Source: Acidobacteriota bacterium (GTDB lineage Bacteria > Acidobacteriota > Blastocatellia > Pyrinomonadales > Pyrinomonadaceae). Taken from it: 64,000 nt of DNA. The DNA is taken from NCBI GenBank assembly GCA_020199775.1, contig JAIVJZ010000001.1:1-64000 (forward strand), read 5' to 3'. This document shows, one piece after another, positions 9,332 through 17,413 of this stretch (position 1 is its first letter; every line of letters starts with the position of its first letter). Under the pieces are notes generated by a model, which searched no databases, was not told the origin of the DNA, and worked only from the letters and a program-made list of their open reading frames with translations. The position numbers were made by a program, and so were the translations under genes.

Positions 9332-9772
9332 TCACAAGAGCACGATTGAATCGTCGCGCTGGCGGGCGGGGGCGACGGGCGAGTTTTCGCGCGCGTCCTG
9401 TTTGCGCGGACAGGCGTCGCAATAGTCGCCGAGGTGCTCGCGGCGGTCTTCGCATTCGTTGCAGCCGAGCGCGAGGCCGAGTTGACGCAGGCTGTCGAGC
9501 ATGGGGAGCAGGAGTCGGCCCCGCGCGGTCAGCGCGTACTCGACGTGCGGGGGGCTGCCGCCGTAGTCGCGGCGTTCGACGAGCGCGTCCTGTTCCATGT
9601 CGCGCAGACGGCCGACGAGCGTGCGGCTGCTGATGGGGTGGAGCGCGTCGATAAGTTCGGTCGTGCGGCGCGGCGCGCGCGCCAGATCGCGCACGATGAG
9701 CAGCGTCCATTTATCGCCGACCACCTGTAACGCGCCCGCCACCGGGCAGCCGTCGCCTTCGCGTCGTCGCAT
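9332..9772 (-). CDS. HxlR-family winged-helix regulator with a CxxC-x10-CxxC tail
   Basis: The 146-residue protein has the HxlR signature: Cys9 in GCPVAGALQVVGDKWTLLIVRDL, then SSRTLVGRLRDMEQDALVERR in the recognition and wing region. HxlR proteins are DNA-binding regulators that often respond to electrophiles or redox change through the N-terminal cysteine. After the usual end of the domain there is an unusual cluster C104-x2-C107-x10-C118-x2-C121, which looks like a zinc-binding finger, and a basic and polar tail. Its targets are unknown; the neighbouring lipoprotein on the same strand is a possible target. Confidence 0.88.
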   Translation of the reverse strand: MRRREGDGCPVAGALQVVGDKWTLLIVRDLARAPRRTTELIDALHPISSRTLVGRLRDMEQDALVERRDYGGSPPHVEYALTARGRLLLPMLDSLRQLGLALGCNECEDRREHLGDYCDACPRKQDARENSPVAPARQRDDSIVLL

Positions 9773-9825
9773 AACTCGCCTCTCCTCTTGGACGCCAAGA
9801 TTAACACAAAGCGAAGTTGAACTCT

Positions 9826-11268
9826 TTAGGCCGACAGGTTCGCGCCTGCGGGCGTGGATTGGTAGTCGCCCGCGATGATCACGGTGAGGTGATCGGGGCG
9901 GAAGTATTTACGGATCGCGGCGTTGGCTTCTCCGAGCGTGACGGCCTGAATGAGTTCGGGGAAGCGGTCGAGGTAGTCTGTGCCCAAGTTGAAAAACTCC
10001 GCGTTCCAGAGGGCTTCGGCGAGTCCCGCGTTGGTCGAGAGCGAGACTTTGAACGAGCCGATGGCAGATGATTTTTCGTCCGCGAGTTCGTCGGCGGTGA
10101 TGCCGTTCGTGACGTAATCGCGCAGGACGGCGAGCGCAGAGCTTATCGCCTTCTCGACGTTGCCGGGGTTGACGGAGACGGCGATGTACCAGGGGCCTGC
10201 GGCGAGCGTGGGTGCGCGGAAGCGCGAGCCGATGCCGTAAGTCAATCCTTCGCGGTCGCGCACTTGCAGGCCGAGCCGCGAGGAGAGCGTTGATTCGCCG
10301 AGCGCGCCGTTGGCGAGTGTGGCCGCGTAGTAGTCGCGCGCGTCGCGTCTGAGGGGCGCGGCCGTGCCGAGCATCACGTCCACGTTGGCCTTCTCTTTGA
10401 GCAGGACGATTTCGCGTCGCGCGCCCGCCTGCGGTTCCGGGTCGGCGACGCTGATCTCGACGCCCGCGCGCGGCCCGCCGAAGTCGCCGAACGCTTCCGC
10501 GAACAGTCTCTGCACTGCGGCCGCCTGCACGTCTCCGACGACGGAGAGGACGAGCGAACGCCCGCCGTAACGTTCTTCGTAGAAGCGGCGCACGTCTTCG
10601 ACCGTGATCGAGTTGAGGCTTTTGATCAGTTGCTCGCCGCCGTGGACGTAGAACGGGTTGGCCGGATCGTAGATGACTTGCGAAAGCTTTTCGTAGGCGC
10701 GCACGCGCGTGTTCGCCTGTTGCTCCTGCACGGCGGCGATGGCCTGCTGTTTGAGCTTTTCGAGTTCATCGGCGGGGAACGCCGGTTCGCGCAGTTGTTC
10801 GGCGAGCGTGCCGAGCAGGAGCGACAAATCTTTGGCGAGCGCGCGCCCGGCGATCTCGACGGCGAAGGGGTCGGCCGAGAACTCTATCTGCGCGCCGACG
10901 GCTTCGAGGTCGCCCGCGAGTTGAAACTTGGTGCGCCGCTGCGTGCCGCGTTCGAGCATGTCGGCGGTGAGGCGCGCGAGGCCGGGCTTGTCGCGCGCCT
11001 CGAAATACGAACCGGCGCGCAAACTGCCGCGCAGAGAGATGGTCGGAGTCGCGCGGTTTTCGAGGACGAGCAGCGCCGCCCCTGTGGGCAGTTCGGTGCG
11101 CGCGATACGCGCGGCGAAGTTTGAGCGCGACGCGCCCGCGGGCGTGTTCGCCGCCACGGCATCCGACGATTTCTCGCCGTGCCCCGCGAGCGGTTGCTGT
11201 CCCAATTCCTGCGGCGTCACGCTCCCGCCCGCCGTCGCCTCATCTCCCGCGCCTTCCCGTTTCACCAT
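9826..11268 (-). CDS. M16-family peptidase, non-catalytic partner subunit
   Basis: This 480-residue protein has the M16 (pitrilysin/processing-peptidase) fold. The zinc motif HxxEH is missing at the expected place, where GLARLTADMLERGT is found, so this copy cannot bind the catalytic zinc. The C-terminal half carries the conserved DREGLTYGIGSRF box (Arg-Tyr pair) typical of the substrate-gating partner in two-subunit M16B peptidases. The start at 11266-11268 follows GGGAGTGAAAGAG; earlier ATGs at 11283 and 11325 have poorer sites. It lies directly downstream of the active M16 gene on the same strand, and the two likely form a heterodimer. Hairpin F lies between them. Confidence 0.88.
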   Translation of the reverse strand: MVKREGAGDEATAGGSVTPQELGQQPLAGHGEKSSDAVAANTPAGASRSNFAARIARTELPTGAALLVLENRATPTISLRGSLRAGSYFEARDKPGLARLTADMLERGTQRRTKFQLAGDLEAVGAQIEFSADPFAVEIAGRALAKDLSLLLGTLAEQLREPAFPADELEKLKQQAIAAVQEQQANTRVRAYEKLSQVIYDPANPFYVHGGEQLIKSLNSITVEDVRRFYEERYGGRSLVLSVVGDVQAAAVQRLFAEAFGDFGGPRAGVEISVADPEPQAGARREIVLLKEKANVDVMLGTAAPLRRDARDYYAATLANGALGESTLSSRLGLQVRDREGLTYGIGSRFRAPTLAAGPWYIAVSVNPGNVEKAISSALAVLRDYVTNGITADELADEKSSAIGSFKVSLSTNAGLAEALWNAEFFNLGTDYLDRFPELIQAVTLGEANAAIRKYFRPDHLTVIIAGDYQSTPAGANLSA

Positions 11269-11338
11269 CTCTTTCACTCCCATCTTGCAATCGAACTTGA
11301 AGAAGAACTCACAACCAGCGGCCATTCAAGCCTTAATG

Positions 11339-11401
11339 TTTTCCTTTGCGTCTTTGCGTGAGGTTAAATTTCTCGCAAAGGCGCAAAGACGCAAAGGAAA
11401 A
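11339..11401. repeat. Hairpin repeat F (CGCAAAGA-word inverted repeat)
   Basis: The left arm (11339-11362) is TTTTCCTTTGCGTCTTTGCG plus TGAG. The right arm (11372-11401) contains CGCAAAG three times, one word more than the left. The loop is about 9 nt. It lies between the two M16 genes. Confidence 0.85.
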
Positions 11402-11447
11402 CGAGGACAAGGTTTTGTTTAGTCCCTTAAACTTCGCTCACGGCTAT

Positions 11448-12878
11448 CTAATCGCCGTTTGATCCGTTCGCGCCTGCGTTGTCCGCGTCCGCGTCGTCTG
11501 CGGCCGATGCCTTCGGGATGAAATATCCGACGGTGCGGTTGTCTTCCGTCAAGTAGCGAAGCGCGACGCGCTGCACGTCCGAGACGGCAACGCGCGCGAT
11601 GTTGGCCGCATAGTCTTTGTAGAAACGCCAGTCGGCGACGGCCTCGGCCTCGGACATCTGCGAGGCGATCTCAGACGTGCCGTCGCGGTTGTAGGCCACC
11701 TGCGCGATGATCTGCTGCTTCGCCTTCTCAACTTCCGCGCCGGGCAAATCCTCCGCGCCGACGCGCTCAAGCTCTTTGAGGATCGCCGCTTCGACTGCGG
11801 ACGGCGCGACGCCGGGGTTGACCGTGGCGTAGACGTTGAAGAGGCCGGGGTCGCGAAACTGGTCGCAGTTCGACGTGACCGAGACGGCGAGTTCCGTCTC
11901 GACGAGGGCTTGATAAAGCCTGCTCGTGACGCCGTTCGACAACAAGGCCGAGAGCACGACGAGCGGGTAGATGTCGTTTTCGGCGGGCGGGTCGGCGGCG
12001 CGTGCCGCCAGTTCGGCGTTCGAAAGGACGTTCAACTGGCCGAGCACGGCGGGCGTGTGGAAAGCGATTTGCACGAGAGCGAGTTCGCCCGCGCGCCTGA
12101 TCGTCAGGCGACGCTCGCCCTGCTGCTGCGGTTCGTCCGTGTAGACTTCGGGGATGGCCTCTTCCGTCGCCGGAAACGCGCCGAAGTTTTCGTTGATCAA
12201 CTCAAGCGTCGCGGCGCGCTCGAAGTCGCCGACGACGATGACGGTCGCGTTGTTCGGGTGATAGAAAGTGTCGTAGAAGGCTTTGAGCCGCGCCGTGGGG
12301 ACGTTCTCCACGTCGGCGCGCCAGCCGATAGTCGGGTGGTGATAAGGGTGCTCGCGGAAGGCCGTGGCGTAGACGGCTTCGTCGAGCACCATCGTCGGCT
12401 CGTTCTGCCCGCGTTCGAGTTCGTTGCGCACGACGGTCATCTCGGATTGGCGATCCGCGTCGGCGATGAACGAGTTGCGCATGCGGTCGGCTTCGAGGCG
12501 GACGGCGAGTTCGAGTTGGTCGCTCGGCACGGTCTCGAAGTAGTTGGTGCGGTCGTACCACGTCGTCGCGTTGAAGTCCGCGCCGATCTTCTGGAGCGTG
12601 GCGGCGATCTGCGTGTTGCGGTCTTTGTTGAAAGTGGGCGTGCCCTTGAACATCATGTGTTCGAGGAGGTGCGTCGAGCCAGTGTAGCCGACGGCCTCGT
12701 TGCGCGAGCCGACCTTGTAGAGCACGCACACGGTCGCCACGGGCGCGACGCGGTTCTCCACCAGCAGCGCCTTCAAGTTGTTGGCGAGCCGGTACTCGCG
12801 TATGCCTTCGCCTTCGGCGACGAAGCTGATTCCGCCCGGGAGTTTCTCGTCCTGCAAAACTTCTCTGGTCTCCTTCAA
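11448..12878 (-). CDS. M16-family zinc peptidase, catalytic subunit
   Basis: This 476-residue metallopeptidase carries the inverted zinc motif H70-L-L-E73-H74 within GSTHLLEHMMFKGT. The distal zinc-binding glutamate is about E153 in RNELERGQNEP. The tandem M16 domains are both present, and the second ends with the usual loss of similarity at the C terminus. The family cleaves short unfolded peptides or processes precursors. There is no signal peptide, so a cytoplasmic role is likely unless exported by another route. It is the first gene of a two-gene unit with the inactive M16 partner downstream. Confidence 0.92.
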   Translation of the reverse strand: MKETREVLQDEKLPGGISFVAEGEGIREYRLANNLKALLVENRVAPVATVCVLYKVGSRNEAVGYTGSTHLLEHMMFKGTPTFNKDRNTQIAATLQKIGADFNATTWYDRTNYFETVPSDQLELAVRLEADRMRNSFIADADRQSEMTVVRNELERGQNEPTMVLDEAVYATAFREHPYHHPTIGWRADVENVPTARLKAFYDTFYHPNNATVIVVGDFERAATLELINENFGAFPATEEAIPEVYTDEPQQQGERRLTIRRAGELALVQIAFHTPAVLGQLNVLSNAELAARAADPPAENDIYPLVVLSALLSNGVTSRLYQALVETELAVSVTSNCDQFRDPGLFNVYATVNPGVAPSAVEAAILKELERVGAEDLPGAEVEKAKQQIIAQVAYNRDGTSEIASQMSEAEAVADWRFYKDYAANIARVAVSDVQRVALRYLTEDNRTVGYFIPKASAADDADADNAGANGSNGD

Positions 12879-13121
12879 CTGGATTTAACTCGTCCCAACC
12901 TCCGCGCGGCGCAAGTAGTTCGCCCGGGGCGACCCCACACCGTCTCCGGCGACGGCGGGCGGCAGCCCTCCCCTAACAGAAGCGAATACGACTCGGACGC
13001 GGCGCGCAAGGATGTTGCGGGATGTTCCACAGCCTATGCTAACAAACTTGCGGACGGAGGGCGAAACGGCCGGAACTGCAATTGCCCGCAACGGTTTTCA
13101 ATTCGTGGGAATTAAAATCCC

Positions 13122-13271
13122 CACCACCGCAGACACGGAGAGCGCAGAGAAAGAAAATGATGAAGGAGGGACGCGGAAGGATGAAGTAAAAGCAACCCGC
13201 TTTCAGTTCATCCTTCCGCGTCCCTTCTTCATCGTCCGGCTCTCGGTGCCCCCTCTGTGTTTGCGGTAGTG
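13122..13271. repeat. Nested hairpin repeats G1 (inner) and I (outer)
   Basis: Inner arms: GATGAAGGAGGGACGCGGAA continuing to 13185 (13159-13185), paired with 13207-13233, an almost perfect 27-bp stem. Outer arms: CACCACCGCAGACACGGAGA at 13122-13142, paired imperfectly with 13240-13271 (CTCTGTGTTTGCGGTAGTG at the end). The inner family recurs at 52388-52467. Confidence 0.85.
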
Positions 13272-13331
13272 AGTCCCCGGCCTTCTGTTCTCAACATCAG
13301 TTTTGCGAATCGCCTTTGCATTATAAAGTAC

Positions 13332-13360
13332 TTGACGAAACCGTCGAAAAGCGGTATCGT
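13332..13360 (+). promoter_or_regulatory. Sigma-70-type promoter, possibly giving a leaderless mRNA
   Basis: TTGACG (13332-13337), a 17-nt spacer, and TATCGT (13355-13360) form a good promoter. The expected transcription start at about 13367 falls on or next to the ATG at 13368, and no Shine-Dalgarno sequence is present. The transcript may therefore be leaderless. Confidence 0.6.
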
Positions 13361-13367
13361 GCGCCTG

Positions 13368-13994
13368 ATGACTGTCGTTAAACTCACGCGCCTGCGCCCG
13401 GTTGAAGAAGAGCAAGAGCCTCCCGCCCTGCACGCGCGGGCGATGGATAATCTGCGCTTCATCCGCGAGACGATGGAGAGCGCGGCGTCGTTTACAGCCG
13501 TCTCCGGCTGGGGGCAGTGCGCCATCGGCTTGACTGCGCTCGGCGCGGCCGCGCTCGCGTCGCGGCAGACGAAGGCGCGCGCATGGCTGCTGGTGTGGTT
13601 CGTCGAGGCCGTCGTCTCGCTCGTCATCTCCGGCTGGACGATGCGGCGGAAGGCGCGGGCGGCCGAGACGCCGCTGCTTTCAAGGCCGGGGCGAAAACTC
13701 GCGCTCAACTTTGCGCCGCCCGCCTTCGTCGGCGCGCTCCTGACGGTCGCGTTGTTTCGCGCCGGACTCATAGGTGTGATCCCGTCGATCTGGTTGTTGC
13801 TCTACGGCGCGGGCATCGTCACGGGCGGCGCGTTCTCGGTGAAGATCGTGCCCGTGATGGGGCTGTCGTTCATGCTCCTCGGCACAATCGCGCTGTTCAG
13901 CCCGTTCGCGTGGGGCAACGCCTTTCTCGCGGCGGGCTTCGGGGGCTTGCACATCATCTTCGGCGTCATCATCGCGAGGAGGCACGGTGGCTAA
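13368..13994 (+). CDS. Six-helix membrane protein of unknown function
   Basis: This 208-residue protein has a short acidic N terminus and about five or six hydrophobic helices (from about residue 50 onwards). The N-terminal stretch [28 protein letters not shown] recalls a family of small membrane proteins that are encoded beside winged-helix regulators. The start has no ribosome site and lies at the predicted transcription start. It overlaps the next gene by 8 nt (GTG start inside the stop region), so the two are translationally coupled. A regulator plus membrane partner, with the membrane protein acting as sensor or target, is a reasonable but untested reading. Confidence 0.75.
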   Translation: MTVVKLTRLRPVEEEQEPPALHARAMDNLRFIRETMESAASFTAVSGWGQCAIGLTALGAAALASRQTKARAWLLVWFVEAVVSLVISGWTMRRKARAAETPLLSRPGRKLALNFAPPAFVGALLTVALFRAGLIGVIPSIWLLLYGAGIVTGGAFSVKIVPVMGLSFMLLGTIALFSPFAWGNAFLAAGFGGLHIIFGVIIARRHGG

Positions 13995-14403
13995 AGCAAG
14001 TACACAGAGAAAAGGGCGCACCGCCGCCGCAACGACTGCCGGGCGCGGCGGACTGCGCGCGGCCGCGCAAACAACTGCCGGTGGCGGCGACGCGACGCCG
14101 GGGATGAGCGCGGCCGAGTTGGATCGCGTGATCCACGAACGCCTGCGGCTCGGCATCGTCAGCGCGCTCGCGGGCAACGCGTCGCTCACGTTTAACGAAC
14201 TCAAAGAGATTTTGAAGACGACCGATGGAAATTTGAGCGTCCACGCGCGCAAGCTCGAAGACGCCGGGTACATCGCCTGCGAGAAGTCTTTCGACGGGCG
14301 CACGCCGAAGACCGAGTTTCGCCTGACGGACGACGGGCGGCGCGCGCTCACGCGCTACCTCGACCACATGGAATCAATTATCCGCGCGGCGCGGGAACGC
14401 TAG
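13987..14403 (+). CDS. Winged-helix DNA-binding regulator (HTH_34/PadR-ArsR-like)
   Basis: This 138-residue protein starts at GTG 13987, after a strong GAGGAGG, and overlaps the end of the membrane protein gene. Residues 1-40 are basic and low-complexity. The winged helix follows (about 43-130): [37 protein letters not shown], then the wing [22 protein letters not shown]. This matches the winged-helix type PF13601 found beside small membrane proteins. It probably binds its own promoter region, but no operator was identified. The next gene, uppS, begins 28 nt downstream. Confidence 0.88.
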   Translation: MAKASTQRKGRTAAATTAGRGGLRAAAQTTAGGGDATPGMSAAELDRVIHERLRLGIVSALAGNASLTFNELKEILKTTDGNLSVHARKLEDAGYIACEKSFDGRTPKTEFRLTDDGRRALTRYLDHMESIIRAARER

Positions 14404-14431
14404 GGGCTAAAATTTTTTGCGCGGTGACTTT

Positions 14432-15184
14432 ATGAAACAAAGGGCTTTACAAATATCGGATGACGACGGCCTACACGTCGCCATCATCATGGACGGCAAC
14501 GGGCGTTGGGCGCAGGCGCGGGGTCTGGCGCGCACGGCGGGACACCGCGCGGGCGCGGAGGCCGTGCGCCGCGTCGTGGAGGGCGCGCCCGCCGGCGGCA
14601 TCGGGACGCTCACGCTCTACGCGTTCTCCGCGGACAACTGGGGGCGGCCGCCCCGCGAGGTGTCGCTCCTGATGCGACTCCTGCGGCGCTACCTGGCGGC
14701 GGAGACGGAGAAACTTGCCGAGCGCGGCGTGCGCCTGAGCGTCGTCGGGCGGCGCGACCGCCTGACGCCCGCGCTGCGCGCGGCCATCGAGAGGGCTGAG
14801 GCGAAAACTGCGTGCGGGCGCGCGCTGCGGTTGCGACTCGCGGTTGACTACTCTTCGCGCGAGGCGATCTTGCGCGCGGCGAGAGTCTTGAACTCCGAGC
14901 GGCGTTCGACCAGCATGGTGACGCGGGAGGAGTTTGCATGTCTGCTCGGTCGCGCGTTGAACGACGACGCGCCCGCGCGTGACGTGGATTTGTTGATTCG
15001 CACGGGCGGCGAACAGCGCGTGAGCGATTTCCTGTTGTGGGAGAGCGCGTATGCCGAACTCTATTTCACGCGTCGGATGTGGCCTGATTTCACGGCGGAC
15101 GATCTGGTATCGGCGGTCGCCGAGTTTCACGGTCGCGAACGCCGTTTCGGTTGCGTGCCCGTCGCCGCTGTGGCGACAGGATGA
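14432..15184 (+). CDS. uppS: Isoprenyl (undecaprenyl) diphosphate synthase
   Basis: The 250-residue enzyme condenses isopentenyl diphosphate units onto farnesyl diphosphate to make the C55 lipid carrier for peptidoglycan. The catalytic motif [14 protein letters not shown] is at about residues 15-28 with Asp21 as the essential acid. FSADNWGRP and the C-terminal [21 protein letters not shown] segment complete the family signature. I chose the ATG; an in-frame TTG 15 nt upstream lacks support. The stop overlaps an ATG in the next gene's phase (ATGA at 15181), but the likely start of that gene is later. The cis-prenyltransferase could in principle make another chain length. Confidence 0.95.
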   Translation: MKQRALQISDDDGLHVAIIMDGNGRWAQARGLARTAGHRAGAEAVRRVVEGAPAGGIGTLTLYAFSADNWGRPPREVSLLMRLLRRYLAAETEKLAERGVRLSVVGRRDRLTPALRAAIERAEAKTACGRALRLRLAVDYSSREAILRAARVLNSERRSTSMVTREEFACLLGRALNDDAPARDVDLLIRTGGEQRVSDFLLWESAYAELYFTRRMWPDFTADDLVSAVAEFHGRERRFGCVPVAAVATG

Positions 15185-15309
15185 CGGCGCGGTTGCGGGA
15201 AGTTGAAGGCGACGCTGGCGAAAATGAAAGTGGCGGCGAGGCAGATGCGGGAACAAGCGCGGAGCGGGAACGTGTAACGGCGACAGTAGAGGCCGGGCAG
15301 GAGGGGCGT

Positions 15310-17358
15310 ATGAGTAACCGGACGAAGTTGGGGTTGAACATTCTGGAAGCGGCTTTGTTGTTGGGCGTGCTCGGAGACGCGCTGCTGCGCGAGACGCCCT
15401 GGGGCTTGAACGTCTTCTTGTGGACGGGTGCGCTTGTGGCGGCGGTGTGCGCTCTGCACGGGCGTTTCGGGCGGCGCGCGAGTTGGCGCGCCGACGGCGG
15501 GTGGTTGTTGCTGCCCATCGCTTTCTTCGCGGCGGCGTTCGCGTGGCGCGATTCGGCGACGCTGAAGCTGCTCGACGGGCTGGCGTTGTTCGTCGCCTTC
15601 GCCCTGCTCGCGTGGCGGGCGCGCGGGCGGAAGATACGGCTGGGGGGCTTGAGCGATTACGCTCTCGGTCTGGGGCATGCGGCGTTCGACGCGATGTTCG
15701 CGATCCTGCCGCTCGTCTTCAAAGACGTGCAGTGGGCGACGATTCCGCGCCACGGCGCGATGCGGCACGCGTGGGCGGCGGCGCGCGGGTTGGTCTTGGC
15801 CGTACCGCTGCTGTTCGTCTTCGGCGCGCTGTTCATGGCGGCCGACGCCGTGTTCGAGGGCATCATGCGGCAGACGTTCCAACTCGACTCCGGCGTGCTG
15901 TTCTCGCACTTCTTCCTGATGCTCATGTTCGCGTGGATGACGGGCGGTTTCCTGCGCGGCATGATGTTGACCGAAGAGACGCCGGGCGCGGTTTCAGAGG
16001 CCGTGCCCGCCGTCTACACTTCGATCACGGTTGACGATAAGGAACAACACGGCACCACAACAACAGCGGCGGCGACGGGCGCGACGCCTGCGGGCGAGGC
16101 GGGCGACCACAGGCAACCGCCGGGGAGCGTCGTGGTCGAAGGCGGCGCGAAGGCGGGCGGCGAGAGCGGTGGTGACGGCGAGAAGTCGAGCGTCGGAGAT
16201 GGCGAGAAGCCGAAGGGCATCGAAGACGCGGGCGCGCAGGCGGGTGGTGAGACGCTGGTCGCGGGGCCAGCGGCGGCGCGGGGGTTTTCGCTCGGCGCGG
16301 TCGAAGTCGGCGTCGTGCTCGGGTTGTTGAATGTCTTGTTCGCGTGCTTCGTCGCCGTGCAGTTTCGCTACTTCTTCGGCGGCGCGGGGCGCGTCATGTC
16401 CGTCGCGGAGTTGACCTATTCGGAATACGCGCGGCGCGGCTTCTTCGAGTTGACGTGGGTGGCCGGACTGGTGTTGCCGCTCTTGCTCGGCGTGCACGCG
16501 CTGCTCAGAAAAAACAGTCCCACAACGGAGCGCATCTTTCGCCCGCTGGCCGGGGCGCAGATCGCGCTGCTGTTCGTCATCATGGCTTCGGCGGTTGCGC
16601 GCATGCGCCTGTACCAGAGCGAGTACGGGCTGACGGAACTGCGACTCTACACGACCGCGTTCATGCTGTGGCTCGGCCTCGTCTTCGTCTGGTTCGTGTG
16701 GACGGTGCTCGTGCGCGAACGCCGCGAGCGTTTCGCCTGCGGCGCGCTCGTCGCCGCCTTCGTCACCGTCGGACTCCTGCACCTCGTTAACCCTGACGCC
16801 TACATCGTGCGCGCCAACGTCGCGCACGCGCGGGCGGGGCGTTCCTTCGATGCCGGTTACGCCGCATCGTTGAGTGCCGACGCCGTGCCCGCGCTCGTCT
16901 CCGCGCTGCCCTCGCTCAGCCGCGACGAGCGTTGCCTCGTGGAGCGCGCGCTCACGCAGCATTGGACGCACACCATGTTCGACGAAGACTGGCGCGGGTG
17001 GAATCTCGCCCGTCGGCGCGCGCGGCGCGCAGTGACGACGCACCGGAATGCTTCGAGCGAAACTTCATGCCCGCCGCCCGCGAGCAATGTGCCTGTCACG
17101 ACGACGACAACGCCCGCACCGGAAACGCCTCCCGCCCCGCAGCCGGTTGCGACATCCGTGCCAACCGCGGGCGCGACGACCGGCAACACCAATGCCGCGC
17201 CGACCGCCGCCGCCGCCGCCGCGACGATGCCCGTAAACGGCCAAGCCGAGAGCGCGGCGACGGGTGCGCCGAACGCCGCGCGTCACACGCCGCGCGGCAA
17301 TGGGAAAACAAAACAGCACAAACGGGCGCGCGTCGCCAAGAGGACGATGCGGCGTTGA
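15310..17358 (+). CDS. DUF4173-family polytopic membrane protein
   Basis: This 682-residue protein has about twelve hydrophobic helices in two groups. A polar, Gly/Thr/Ala-rich insert of about 100 residues (about 225-330) splits them. The second group contains the conserved segment LTYSEYARRGFFELTWVAG, typical of DUF4173. The C-terminal 100 residues form a Thr/Pro/Ala-rich low-complexity tail ending in basic residues. I chose ATG 15310, which has AGGAGGGG just upstream; an in-phase ATG at 15181, overlapping the uppS stop, would add 43 polar low-complexity residues. It is probably co-transcribed with uppS. Function is unknown. Confidence 0.85.
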   Translation: MSNRTKLGLNILEAALLLGVLGDALLRETPWGLNVFLWTGALVAAVCALHGRFGRRASWRADGGWLLLPIAFFAAAFAWRDSATLKLLDGLALFVAFALLAWRARGRKIRLGGLSDYALGLGHAAFDAMFAILPLVFKDVQWATIPRHGAMRHAWAAARGLVLAVPLLFVFGALFMAADAVFEGIMRQTFQLDSGVLFSHFFLMLMFAWMTGGFLRGMMLTEETPGAVSEAVPAVYTSITVDDKEQHGTTTTAAATGATPAGEAGDHRQPPGSVVVEGGAKAGGESGGDGEKSSVGDGEKPKGIEDAGAQAGGETLVAGPAAARGFSLGAVEVGVVLGLLNVLFACFVAVQFRYFFGGAGRVMSVAELTYSEYARRGFFELTWVAGLVLPLLLGVHALLRKNSPTTERIFRPLAGAQIALLFVIMASAVARMRLYQSEYGLTELRLYTTAFMLWLGLVFVWFVWTVLVRERRERFACGALVAAFVTVGLLHLVNPDAYIVRANVAHARAGRSFDAGYAASLSADAVPALVSALPSLSRDERCLVERALTQHWTHTMFDEDWRGWNLARRRARRAVTTHRNASSETSCPPPASNVPVTTTTTPAPETPPAPQPVATSVPTAGATTGNTNAAPTAAAAAATMPVNGQAESAATGAPNAARHTPRGNGKTKQHKRARVAKRTMRR

Positions 17359-17413
17359 GCACGATGGGGCGTTGGACGCACGATGGCGCGTTGAAGATTG
17401 AAGTGATTCCCGG

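Larger units (their letters stand above)
12879..13367. other. Divergent intergenic region with nested hairpins and a promoter
   Basis: This 489-nt gap separates the active M16 gene (minus) and a membrane protein gene (plus). It holds a nested inverted repeat (13122-13271) and a near-consensus promoter (13332-13360) just ahead of the plus-strand gene. The first 240 nt hold no recognisable gene; the M16 promoter should lie there. Confidence 0.6.

Noticed and set aside
15181..15309. Earlier start for the DUF4173 protein overlapping the uppS stop
   Set aside because: The added residues are polar and low-complexity; the ATG at 15310 has a strong ribosome site. Not fully excluded.
15127..17043. 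Long minus-strand frames opposite uppS and the DUF4173 gene
   Set aside because: They are Arg/Pro-rich shadows typical of GC-rich genes and have no domain similarity.
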